NCBI GenBank assembly: GCA_964609515.1
Contig: CAZSTZ010000079.1
Coordinates: 1 to 26,017, forward strand
Reading direction: 5' to 3'
DNA from: CALKCV01 sp964609515
GTDB lineage: Bacteria > Cyanobacteriota > Cyanobacteriia > Cyanobacteriales > Microcoleaceae
DNA: 26,017 nucleotides
Each line of letters starts with the position of its first letter. Position 1 is the first letter of the stretch. Under the pieces are notes generated by a model, which saw nothing but the letters and a program-made list of their open reading frames with translations, was not told where the DNA came from and made no database searches. Position numbers and translations under genes: made by a program. Below, piece after piece: positions 1 through 6,409 of the stretch.

Positions 1-50
1 TACTGAAACGCTTTAATCATATTTGAGCGTTTTGATGAGATTAAAAGTAG

Positions 51-548
51 CACCATGTTACCGAAATTAAGCAATATTTTGCTAAACATTACAACAGCCG
101 CCACGCTTTAAAGTCGCCGCCCCACGTCACTTTGCAACCGCCGTTTGAATGGCCTCCAGAACGACTGGATGCTTTGCAGGAATGTTTGCGGGAGTTTGCC
201 GGGGAGTCCCACCGCTTTGCTATACCTATTACTTTATCTGGGTTTGGCGCTTTCCCGCCGAGGGTCATCTATATTAATGTGTTGAAAACTCCAGAATTGT
301 TGGCGGTTCAAAAGGATTTAATGGCGCGTTTGGAGGATAATTTGGGAATAGTTGACCCGGTTTCTAAGAGACGACCTTTTTCTCCCCATATGACGATCGC
401 TTTTAAGGATTTAACTAAGGAGAATTTTAGAAAAGCTTGGGAGGAATTTAAGGGGCGATCGCTCTATTTTGAATTTACCGCCCCCCAGTTAACTTTATTA
501 ATGCATAACGGCGGAAAGTGGGAGATTAATTCTGAGTTTCCTTTTTAG
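51..548 (+). pseudogene. 2'-5' RNA ligase family (2H phosphoesterase) remnant, 5' end lost
   Basis: The 2H phosphoesterase family (LigT/2'-5' RNA ligase) uses two HxT motifs. The second is clear as PHMTIAF, about 88 residues after the TTG at 132. The first (PPHVTLQPPF) lies upstream of that TTG, encoded at about 117-146. The frame is open back to the TAG at 48-50 and reads EIKQYFAKHYNSRHALKSPP before the first HxT, so homologous coding sequence starts near position 51. However, no ATG, GTG or TTG begins a complete protein there, and the usual N-terminal first beta strand is absent. Upstream in this frame there are several stops (TGA, TGA, TGA, TAA, TAG). A TTG start at 132 would leave a 138-residue protein with only one catalytic His. 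I read this as a 5'-truncated pseudogene; an assembly error at the 5' end or an undetected non-canonical start are alternatives. Its 3' end overlaps the convergent zinc-ribbon gene by 23 bp. Confidence 0.7.
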
Positions 549-891
549 AAGAGAGTTCCGCCAACTCTTCTTCTGAAAAAATTTCCCTGGCGCAATCGGA
601 ACAAAAACCTTGTCTGTAATAATCTTCTACATTTTCCTTTGCTTTTCCACAACCACAACAAATTTGGAAAATTGTAGAGAGGCTTTTATGTTCCTCAGGC
701 GGTAATCCTTTTACATAATACTCGTTGCTAAGAATTTCACCTAAATTTACATCGGATTTGGAGAAGGTTTCAATTACGTCTAAAACCAGAGATTGTTGTC
801 CTTCAAAATTAAGGGACTGAAATGCTTTGTTTTTGAAGTATAAACGCACCAACATTGCATTTAACTTGTAACTTGTTTGGTGGTCTGACAT
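526..891 (-). CDS. Small zinc-ribbon-like protein of unknown function
   Basis: The 121-residue protein is not one I can assign to a named family. Residues 1-75 look alpha-helical and charged with no obvious motif. The C-terminal part contains a CCGCGK pair followed about 17 residues later by CSDCA. This two-CxxC arrangement is typical of a treble-clef or zinc-ribbon metal site, so metal binding is likely and nucleic-acid or protein binding possible. The start ATG at 889-891 is preceded on the minus strand by AGGAAG about 6 nt upstream, a good Shine-Dalgarno. The protein ends in an acidic EEELAEL helix and a short basic tail. The gene converges on the decayed ligase gene and overlaps its end. 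Confidence 0.75.
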   Translation of the reverse strand: MSDHQTSYKLNAMLVRLYFKNKAFQSLNFEGQQSLVLDVIETFSKSDVNLGEILSNEYYVKGLPPEEHKSLSTIFQICCGCGKAKENVEDYYRQGFCSDCAREIFSEEELAELSSKKETQN

Positions 892-912
892 AATTTTCTT
901 CCTATTTAATAA

Positions 913-1056
913 CTATAGCAATCCGTTCAGAGGTTGTGAAAAATTAGGGGCCCAGAAACCAGGTAACTCATGCGAAACCAGGTTTCTAAGATGCCACGAA
1001 TCATTTAGGATTGCTATAGGCATTCAAGACGTATTTTTGTCATTTAGGATTGCTAT
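913..1056. repeat. MITE-like inverted repeat with an extra direct copy of one arm
   Basis: CTATAGCAATCC at 913-924 is matched by its perfect reverse complement GGATTGCTATAG at 1008-1019, enclosing 83 nt. Inside lies a copy of the dispersed AGAAACC...GGTTTCT palindrome family (about 953-989). The right arm CATTTAGGATTGCTAT (1002-1017) is repeated directly at 1041-1056. No reading frame is visible. The size and terminal symmetry resemble a non-autonomous mobile element, but no clear target-site duplication is seen. Confidence 0.55.
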
Positions 1057-1077
1057 CTTTAAGTTTACCTTATTTTC

Positions 1078-1110
1078 AAAAAAAATAGGACAGGCAAGAT
1101 GCCTGTCCTA
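1078..1110 (-). terminator. Intrinsic terminator of the rhodanese gene
   Basis: On the minus strand a perfect 10-bp stem TAGGACAGGC/GCCTGTCCTA with a 5-nt loop is followed directly by eight T residues (the A run at 1078-1085 of the plus strand). It lies 26 bp past the rhodanese stop codon, the expected place for a rho-independent terminator of the petC-rhodanese unit. Confidence 0.85.
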
Positions 1111-1135
1111 CGGGATTTTTAATTAACTGAAAATC

Positions 1136-1618
1136 CTATTTTTCCAGAGGTTCTCCCGCTGCAGTCCATCCTTTCATGCTAGGAGGAAAACTGCTGATAT
1201 TGTCGTAACCTAATACTCGCAAAACTGTCATGGCTATGGCGGTTCGGTGTCCGGTGGTACAGTAGAAGATGGCTGGTTTATCTTTGGGGATTTTGTCGAG
1301 GTTTTCTGTTAGCGATCGCAAGGGAATATTGACCGCATTGGGAATATGACCTTCTGCATATTCCGACGGTTCTCGCACATCTACCACTAAGGCATCTTTG
1401 CTGGCGACGAAGTTCTTAAATTTCTCGACGCTACCTACAACGTAGTAATCACCAGGAATTGATTTGAGAAATTCATTTATTGCTGTTTTGACTTCTGGTT
1501 TTTCTGGTTGTAGGGTTGCTGCATTGGCAGGTTGGGAAGTTAATAAAACTGTTGCTATGACGATGGCTATCCCAATTATTACAGCCATCGCTGTTGATAG
1601 TTCTTGTACTATTTTCAT
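1136..1618 (-). CDS. Exported or membrane-anchored rhodanese-domain protein
   Basis: This 160-residue protein has a hydrophobic N-terminal segment (about residues 9-27) ending in SQPANA, which resembles a signal peptide with AxA cleavage. A single rhodanese domain follows (about 60-158). The active-site loop is CTTGHR with the persulfide-forming Cys at residue 120. VDVREPSEYAEGHIPNAVNI is the classic rhodanese strand-helix signature. The family transfers sulfane sulfur or acts as a sulfur or redox carrier; the substrate here is unknown. The ATG at 1616-1618 is chosen because it begins directly before the signal-like segment; an upstream TTG at 1660 would add a basic 14-residue leader partly encoded by repeat DNA. 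The gene lies downstream of the Rieske gene on the same strand, separated by a repeat insertion. The two may be co-transcribed, suggesting a periplasmic or lumenal redox or sulfur role. Confidence 0.85.
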   Translation of the reverse strand: MKIVQELSTAMAVIIGIAIVIATVLLTSQPANAATLQPEKPEVKTAINEFLKSIPGDYYVVGSVEKFKNFVASKDALVVDVREPSEYAEGHIPNAVNIPLRSLTENLDKIPKDKPAIFYCTTGHRTAIAMTVLRVLGYDNISSFPPSMKGWTAAGEPLEK

Positions 1619-1620
1619 CG

Positions 1621-1744
1621 GTTTTTTCTTTGGTTTTTGACAGTAGTTAGGGACTTGCAATAAATCACGGTATCGGTGTTGGGTTGCGTTTCACGAGCGC
1701 CCTACCTACTCCGGAGTTTTTTCTTTGGTTTCTGACAGTAGTTA
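1621..1744. repeat. Dispersed repeat flanked by a 29-bp direct repeat
   Basis: Two 29-bp copies starting GTTTTTTCTTTGG (1621-1649 and 1716-1744), with a single mismatch (T/C), bracket a roughly 70-bp segment beginning AGGGACTTGCAAT and ending CTCCGGAGT. The segment resembles the element at 17414-17491, which also begins GGGGACTTGCAAT and contains TGTTGGGT. This places a short mobile-type repeat, plus a local duplication, exactly between the Rieske and rhodanese genes. Confidence 0.6.
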
Positions 1745-1771
1745 TTGAGTTGGAATTTGGCGAATTAAAGG

Positions 1772-2305
1772 TTAAACCCACCAGGGTTTTTCGCCAGTAC
1801 GAGGATCTGTTTCCGTCCAAGGAGAAATCAAAATTTTGTCGTCTTCTACTTGGATGTTTGCTAATTTCAGAGGGCGATCCGCCGGTCCTCTTTCTACGGA
1901 ACCATCGGCGCCGTAGCGGGAACCGTGACAGGGACATTGGAACTGACTGTCTAGTTCGTTCCAGGGAAAAGTGCAACCTAAATGAGTGCAGCTATCTACT
2001 ATTCCCATGCGATCGATAGTTCCATCTTCTTTAACGGTGAGGTAGGTGGGCTCTCCTGCCAGTCCCGCTACTAAGGCCCGAGTTCCTGGGGGCTCGGTCA
2101 AGATTTGCGATGCCGGTATGACATTTCCTAATTTGTCTTTGGCCAAGATTGCACCGCTGCCGTTACCTTCTTTTGGCGGCACGAAATATTTGGCCGCCGG
2201 ATATAAGGCCGCCGTTCCCGCTGCCGCTACCGTGGCCCCGGTCAGAAAGTTGAGAAACTGCCGCCGGGACACCGAAGGATGGGACATACTCAGACTGTTG
2301 TCCAT
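1772..2305 (-). CDS. petC: Rieske iron-sulfur protein of the cytochrome b6f complex (PetC-type, possibly an alternative isoform)
   Basis: The Rieske subunit passes electrons from plastoquinol to cytochrome f. The length, 177 residues, is usual for PetC. A twin-arginine-like SRRQFLNFL motif (13-21) precedes the single membrane segment (about 20-42), consistent with Tat-dependent export and an uncleaved anchor. The flexible glycine hinge is near residues 46-51. Cluster motifs are CTHLGC (106-111) and CPCHGS (124-129). By homology C106, H108, C124 and H127 bind the 2Fe-2S cluster, and C111-C126 form the stabilising disulfide. The C-terminus WTETDPRTGEKPWWV is typical. The start ATG at 2303-2305 has AAGGAG about 8 nt upstream. 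Normally petC precedes petA; here petA is absent and a rhodanese gene follows. The sequence also looks like the secondary PetC2/PetC3-type isoforms, but which one it is cannot be settled from one sequence. Confidence 0.92.
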   Translation of the reverse strand: MDNSLSMSHPSVSRRQFLNFLTGATVAAAGTAALYPAAKYFVPPKEGNGSGAILAKDKLGNVIPASQILTEPPGTRALVAGLAGEPTYLTVKEDGTIDRMGIVDSCTHLGCTFPWNELDSQFQCPCHGSRYGADGSVERGPADRPLKLANIQVEDDKILISPWTETDPRTGEKPWWV

Positions 2306-2341
2306 AATTTGGCTCCTTTGCTTGCTTTACTTCATAATATT

Positions 2342-2370
2342 ACTATATAGTTATAATTAAGAATTGTCAA
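2342..2370 (-). promoter_or_regulatory. Near-consensus sigma-70 promoter of petC
   Basis: On the minus strand TTGACA (2365-2370) is followed after exactly 17 nt by TATAGT (2342-2347). The -10 box lies 36 bp upstream of the petC ATG, leaving a short leader that contains the Shine-Dalgarno AAGGAG. This is the best housekeeping-type promoter seen in the window. Confidence 0.8.
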
Positions 2371-2398
2371 GGGAAGACAGGAGAGTGGGACGGGGCAA

Positions 2399-2435
2399 AG
2401 AAACCCGGTAATTTCGGCAAAACCGGGTTTCTGAG
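2399..2435. repeat. Dispersed palindrome (AGAAACCCGG...CCGGGTTTCT)
   Basis: AGAAACCCGG and CCGGGTTTCT form a 10-bp stem around a spacer. It is one of about seven family members in the window (near 954, 2399, 16703, 19955, 21024, 23374 and 25687). It lies between the divergent petC and radical SAM genes. The rest of this 313-bp gap shows no gene; it holds a HIP1 site near 2560. Confidence 0.7.
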
Positions 2436-2618
2436 ATACGAAAAGTCTAACAGCAAGGCCGAATTGTTAATTCAGAATTAAGAATCAGTTCAAAAGCTAA
2501 AAGCAAAAATATAATTGGTAGTAAGGAGAGGCAATTGGTCTGAAGAAAAAAAAGCAGTAGCGATCGCCAATTCCCAGCAAGCAACAACGGAAAAAACTCC
2601 TAGAAATTAGAAGAAACT

Positions 2619-3431
2619 ATGCTAACCCAAACATCAGAAAAATTGAGCGCGGTTTACGGGCCGGTCAAGTCTTGGCGATACGGGCCATCGCTAGGCATCG
2701 ATCCCATCGGTTGCATATCGACTTGTTCCTTCAATTGCGTCTATTGCCAACTAGGAGAAATAGAACGAAAAACCAAGCAACGTGCTGTTTACGTTCCCAC
2801 CGAAAAAATCCTATCGGAACTGTCAGAGTTTCCCGCTTTAGAACTTTCAAAACTAGATGTAATTACCCTAAGCGGTAGCGGCGAACCGACGCTGGCGAGA
2901 AACTTAGACGAGATTTTAATAGGTATCAAAAAAATAACGGATACGCCAAAATTAGTCTTAACCAACGGTACGACTTTAATAAATCCAGAAGTGCGTTATG
3001 GCTTGAATTTTGCCGAGAAAGTATCGGTAAAAGTCGATGGGATTTATTTAAGGCAATGGCTGGGAATTAACCGACCGGTTCCCGGAGTAAATTTTGCCGA
3101 TATCTGGGAAGGACTTCAGAGTTTTAAGGAGGAATATAGAGGAGAACTCGGCATCCAAACGATGATTTTATCGCCGTGGGATACTCTGGCGAAAGTTGAA
3201 TATATCGCCCTAATGAAATTGCTAATGCCGACAGAAATTCAACTCAATACTCCCACCCGCCCCAAACCGCTACAACGTCAGTTAGACGGCAGGGGAAATC
3301 ATAGCGAAGAGCGCGACTATGAGACGCAACAATTAAAATGCGTTAGTGAAGATATTTTGGCAAAATTTGCAGATGAGATTTACAAAAATACCAAAATTCC
3401 AGTGCGTTACAAACAAGTCGCTGGGGAATAG
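2619..3431 (+). CDS. Radical SAM protein, UPF0026/COG0731 (wyosine-like) family
   Basis: The protein has 270 residues, with the radical SAM 4Fe-4S motif C36-x3-C40-x2-C43 (CSFNCVYC). It is preceded by YGPVKSWRYGPSLGIDPIG, the characteristic N-terminus of this cyanobacterial family. SGSGEPTLA (around residue 87) is the glycine-rich GGEP-like SAM-binding strand, and LVLTNGT follows as the next barrel strand. The family reductively cleaves S-adenosylmethionine to start radical chemistry. COG0731 includes tRNA wyosine enzymes, but the substrate of the bacterial branch is not established, so no reaction is assigned. The ATG at 2619 is preceded by a weak AGAAGA. The last codons and stop run straight into a GGGAATG tandem repeat, so the repeat supplies the TAG. 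Confidence 0.85.
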   Translation: MLTQTSEKLSAVYGPVKSWRYGPSLGIDPIGCISTCSFNCVYCQLGEIERKTKQRAVYVPTEKILSELSEFPALELSKLDVITLSGSGEPTLARNLDEILIGIKKITDTPKLVLTNGTTLINPEVRYGLNFAEKVSVKVDGIYLRQWLGINRPVPGVNFADIWEGLQSFKEEYRGELGIQTMILSPWDTLAKVEYIALMKLLMPTEIQLNTPTRPKPLQRQLDGRGNHSEERDYETQQLKCVSEDILAKFADEIYKNTKIPVRYKQVAGE

Positions 3432-3480
3432 GGAATGGGGAATGGGGAATTAACAATTAACAATTGACAATTAACAATTA
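3423..3480. repeat. Short tandem heptamer repeats (GGGAATG then CAATTAA type)
   Basis: About three GGGAATG-like units are followed by about five AACAATTA/GACAATTA units. These STRR-type repeats are typical of filamentous cyanobacteria. The array overlaps the stop codon of the preceding radical SAM gene and separates it from the DUF2202 gene. Confidence 0.8.
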
Positions 3481-3503
3481 GTTGTTTAATTAGGAGGAGA
3501 AAA

Positions 3504-4112
3504 ATGCGTAAATGTAAAAACAAACGATTTCGAGACGAAAATTCCGAGGAAAGGGGGGATAATTCCCACTGTGGAGGAAAACAAGAAAACCGAAAACGCC
3601 ATCGGGGCGGCAGACATTTCCAAAACGGGATGATGGGAGCCTTATTAACCTCAACTGCATTAGGATGTTCGCCCGATGTAACTGCCAGCGCTCAAGCAGT
3701 TTCTACTCCAAATTCCGAGACTGTAAAGGCAATGGTAGAAAGCATCGAAGATGAATATAAAGCCCGTGCTTTTTATCAAGCAGTAATTGATAAATTCGGG
3801 GAAGTTCGTCCGTTTAGCAATATAGTTCATGCGGAAGCAAGACACGCCGAAATGTGGAAATCTATCTTTGGAAAATACGGTTTGGAAGTACCGCCAGATA
3901 ATTACGCAGGAAATACCGAAGCACCAGAGAATTTGAAAGCAGCTTGCGAGGCAGGAATAGAAGGAGAAATTGCTAATATCGAGATGTACGATAAATTCTT
4001 AACCTTCGTAAAAGAACCCGATATTAGGGAAGCGATCGCTCAATTAAGAACAGCTTCCAAAGAACGACATTTACCCGCATTTGAAAGATGCGCCAGAAGG
4101 CTAGGTAATTAA
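3504..4112 (+). CDS. DUF2202 ferritin-like protein
   Basis: The C-terminal about 130 residues (73-202) form a four-helix ferritin-like DUF2202 domain. Likely metal-ligand positions are E84 in EDEYKARAFYQ, E111 and H114 in HAEARHAEMW, E153 and E155 in EGEIANIEMYDKFL, and E187 and H189 in SKERHLPAF. This pattern suggests a di-iron or related metal site, but no enzymatic activity is known for the family. Residues 1-42 are highly basic with two Cys and several His. A short hydrophobic stretch GMMGALLTSTALGCS (42-56) could be a lipoprotein signal or anchor, although the long charged n-region is unusual. Residues 57-72 look like a linker. The ATG at 3504 is supported by a strong AGGAGG Shine-Dalgarno. 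Confidence 0.8.
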   Translation: MRKCKNKRFRDENSEERGDNSHCGGKQENRKRHRGGRHFQNGMMGALLTSTALGCSPDVTASAQAVSTPNSETVKAMVESIEDEYKARAFYQAVIDKFGEVRPFSNIVHAEARHAEMWKSIFGKYGLEVPPDNYAGNTEAPENLKAACEAGIEGEIANIEMYDKFLTFVKEPDIREAIAQLRTASKERHLPAFERCARRLGN

Positions 4113-4144
4113 TAGTAAAATCGAGTAGATTTTTAGGAAATAAT

Positions 4145-4230
4145 TGACGGGTACTCATACTCTAACTCTAAAAAGTGGCTTTTTTTGAGTAAGAGTAAGA
4201 GTAAGAGTATGAATCAAAAAATACCCGTCA
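4145..4230. repeat. Long imperfect hairpin with TGACGGGTA ends and GAGTAA tandem units
   Basis: TGACGGGTA at 4145-4153 is matched by TACCCGTCA at 4222-4230. Internally CTCATACTCTAACTCT on the left pairs with repeated GAGTAA units and GAGTATGA on the right. The 86-bp element follows the DUF2202 gene by about 30 bp and is followed by TTTTATA, so it may also act as a terminator. Confidence 0.7.
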
Positions 4231-4253
4231 TTTTATAGCGCTTCCCAGACTAA

Positions 4254-4396
4254 TGAGGTACATTTTTGATTGAGGTAATGGGTAATGGGTAATGGGTAAT
4301 GGGGAGCATCGAATATGCAGCAAAAATGCAAAGAATGGCATTCCTATTACCCATGACCTATTACCTATTACCAAAAAGCGTTTTTTTTGTACCTCA
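4254..4396. repeat. Second long hairpin with TGAGGTAC ends and GGTAATG tandem units
   Basis: TGAGGTAC at 4254-4261 is matched by GTACCTCA at 4389-4396. The left arm holds four GGTAATG-type units (about 4275-4303) and the right arm their reverse-complement units (about 4346-4373), giving a long imperfect stem. No reading frame of note is present. The design, terminal inverted repeat plus inward tandem heptamers, is the same as in the neighbouring 4145-4230 element. Confidence 0.7.
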
Positions 4397-4453
4397 CCGA
4401 TACGGGAAATGCTATAAAGTTGACAGACTACTAGGATTAAAAGGGAAGGAAAA

Positions 4454-5083
4454 ATGACAAAGCAAACCGAAAATTTATCCTCCGAATTAAGGGAAATTCC
4501 AGCAGGATATCTCAATATAATGGGTTACGTTGACGAGTCGGAAGTTAACGGCCCCGGCAGTCGCGCCGTAGTTTGGGTGCAGGGATGCAAGCGAGAATGC
4601 GAGGGATGTTTTAACCCCGCTTCTTGGTCTTTTGAAATTAACCAATTAATCTCAATTGAAGAGCTGGCAAACAAAATTTTAAGCAATTCCAAAAATCAAG
4701 GCGTTACCTTTTCTGGTGGGGAACCTTTTTTCCAAGCAACCGCTTTGGCGGAGTTAGCAAAAAGATTAAAAGCTGCCGGTTTAAACGTAATGTCTTTTAC
4801 GGGGTTTACTTTAGGAGAATTGGAAGCTAACGATGCTCCAGAGGGGGCGAAAGAGTTGTTATCTCAATTGGATATTCTCATCGACGGACCGTTTTTAGAA
4901 TCCCAGGCCATAAATTCTCCAGATTCTTTAGTGTCTTCTCGCAATCAAAAAGTCCGAGTGTTTAACCCAGAATTTCAAGACAAATTAAATTGGGCAAGCG
5001 ACCAAATAGAAATTCATATTTTGAAAGACGGGAGTAGAATAGTTACAGGATTTTGGGGGCAGTTGGGTTTGGACGACGATTAG
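4454..5083 (+). CDS. NrdG-like radical SAM activating protein (4Fe-4S single-cluster domain)
   Basis: The protein has 209 residues. VQGCKRECEGCFNP contains the C45-x3-C49-x2-C52 cluster motif, and the GCFNP context is typical of anaerobic ribonucleotide reductase activases and related glycyl-radical activases. VTFSGGEPFFQ (about 94-104) is the GGEP SAM-binding motif. LDILIDGPF (around 140) and a C-terminal IHILKDGSRIVTGF segment fit the same family. Known relatives cleave SAM to install a glycyl radical on a partner enzyme. No nrdD or other glycyl-radical enzyme is in the window, so the partner is unknown. The ATG at 4454 has AGGGAAGGA just upstream. The gene is preceded by the double hairpin region. 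Confidence 0.8.
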   Translation: MTKQTENLSSELREIPAGYLNIMGYVDESEVNGPGSRAVVWVQGCKRECEGCFNPASWSFEINQLISIEELANKILSNSKNQGVTFSGGEPFFQATALAELAKRLKAAGLNVMSFTGFTLGELEANDAPEGAKELLSQLDILIDGPFLESQAINSPDSLVSSRNQKVRVFNPEFQDKLNWASDQIEIHILKDGSRIVTGFWGQLGLDDD

Positions 5084-5127
5084 AATTGCTAATTGTCAAT
5101 TGTTAATTATTGTAGGAGGATTATCTG

Positions 5128-5325
5128 ATGAGGTTAATCTTGGAAATTGAAAATGACGATGATTGGGATAAATTGCGGGCTTTAATGACTGGGCTTTCTT
5201 TTAGTTCCGTTGAGGTGCAATCTACTCAAGAGAAACTAAGAAATTTTGTGAATTGGTGTCAGGAAAATCAGGTTCTAGTGAAAGAACTTACAATTCCAAC
5301 CAGGGAGGAGCGAAATGCGAGGTAA
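5128..5325 (+). CDS. Putative antitoxin of a PIN-domain toxin-antitoxin pair
   Basis: This 65-residue acidic protein begins MRLILEIENDDDWDKLRALM. It is preceded by a strong Shine-Dalgarno (TAGGAGG) and overlaps the following PIN toxin gene by 11 nt, the usual translationally coupled antitoxin-first layout. I recognise no DNA-binding fold such as AbrB, Phd or RHH. The N-terminal beta strand and helix (EIENDDDWDKLRALM) resemble small cyanobacterial proteins of unknown function found before PIN genes. The antitoxin role is inferred from position, size and coupling. Confidence 0.7.
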   Translation: MRLILEIENDDDWDKLRALMTGLSFSSVEVQSTQEKLRNFVNWCQENQVLVKELTIPTREERNAR

Positions 5326-5755
5326 TACTTTTTTTGATACAAATATTTGGTTGTATCAGATTTTAACATCTGAAGATGCAGAAAGTCAACGCAAAAAACA
5401 ACGATCGCTTGCTCTTTGTCTGGAGCCAGACATTAAGATTTTTACCTCGGTGCAAGTGCTTAATGAAATATCCAATGTTATGCTGAAAAAGTTTTCTTTT
5501 GAGAAAAGTAAAGTGTTAGATTTTCTAAACAAAATAATTAATACCGTAGAAGTAATTCCCTTGCAGGCAGCCATCGCTTTGGATGCTGTAGAGATTTCTT
5601 ATCCTTATGGTTTTTCATTTTACGACGCCTCGATCGTAGCCTCGGCTTTTAGCGTAAAATGTTTGCAGTTAGTGACAGAAGATTTACAAAATCAACAGAT
5701 TATCAAATACCAGTCTCATCAATTAATAGTTGTAAATCCTTTTGATGCCAATTAA
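5315..5755 (+). CDS. PIN-domain ribonuclease toxin (VapC-like)
   Basis: The protein is 146 residues, the usual PIN toxin length. Acidic active-site residues are visible in order: D8 in FFDTNIWLY, E51 in LNEISNV, D104 in SFYDASIVASA and D123 in TEDLQ. Together they bind Mg2+ or Mn2+ in PIN nucleases. VapC relatives cleave tRNA or rRNA when released from their antitoxin; the target here is unknown. The start overlaps the upstream antitoxin frame by 11 nt, and the Shine-Dalgarno GGGAGGAG lies inside the antitoxin gene. The protein is intact with no missing catalytic residue. Confidence 0.88.
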   Translation: MRGNTFFDTNIWLYQILTSEDAESQRKKQRSLALCLEPDIKIFTSVQVLNEISNVMLKKFSFEKSKVLDFLNKIINTVEVIPLQAAIALDAVEISYPYGFSFYDASIVASAFSVKCLQLVTEDLQNQQIIKYQSHQLIVVNPFDAN

Positions 5756-5866
5756 TATGTAGGTTGGGTTGAATGCCTTACCTTTTATAGTGGGGAACCG
5801 TAATTATTTGCTTCCCTTTGCATTGGGATGCACCCCGCCTGTTCTACTAACAACTAACTAAAAAAT

Positions 5867-6388
5867 ATGTGGAATAAAATCAGACAAATTGGCAAGAAAT
5901 TTATCCTTGTTACCGCAATAATCCTATTAATTTTAGTAGGTTTTGGCGGTTTAACTTCTGAAAGAGCGATCGCTCTAATAAGTCAGCAAGAAGAAGCCCC
6001 CGAACAAATCCTATATCAAGCGCGACATAACCTGCGGGACGAAACGGGGAGAATCTGGAAAGTGGTATTTTATCAAAGGACGAAAGCTGGGGAAATCGAG
6101 AATATTAATTTACGATTGATAGGATTTCCGGGCAGTGTAGAATTTAGCCACCCACAGCCTTTAACTGTAAAAACTAATGATGGGAAAATGTTAGAAGCAA
6201 GCGATCGCTTTGCCAAACAATCTCCTGGGGGTAATGTAGGAGAATATAACTTCAAAGAGATCGTTTCTGAATTGCCAAAAAATCGAGATTTATCTCTTGC
6301 TTTACCAATAAAAAACCAAGGGCAGGTAGAAATGAATATTCCTGTGGCAGTCATCCTCGAATGGCAAGAAGTCCTAAGTCGAACTTAA
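5867..6388 (+). CDS. DUF3122 family exported protein
   Basis: The protein has 173 residues. A basic N-terminus and hydrophobic stretch (about 12-27) form a signal peptide or anchor. The conserved block ILYQARHNLRDETGRIWKVV (about 48-67) matches the cyanobacterial DUF3122 family as I know it. The rest is predicted beta-rich with no catalytic motif, so function is unknown. The gene stands alone on the plus strand and converges with the c-di-GMP gene, leaving only 21 bp between the stop codons. The upstream 111 bp carry a partial TAGGTTGGGTTG repeat but no obvious promoter. Confidence 0.75.
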   Translation: MWNKIRQIGKKFILVTAIILLILVGFGGLTSERAIALISQQEEAPEQILYQARHNLRDETGRIWKVVFYQRTKAGEIENINLRLIGFPGSVEFSHPQPLTVKTNDGKMLEASDRFAKQSPGGNVGEYNFKEIVSELPKNRDLSLALPIKNQGQVEMNIPVAVILEWQEVLSRT

Positions 6389-6409
6389 AAAAACCTTCTC
6401 AATTCCCAA

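Noticed and set aside
4454..5083. A complete anaerobic ribonucleotide reductase operon
   Set aside because: Only the NrdG-like activase is present; there is no nrdD or other glycyl-radical enzyme in the window.
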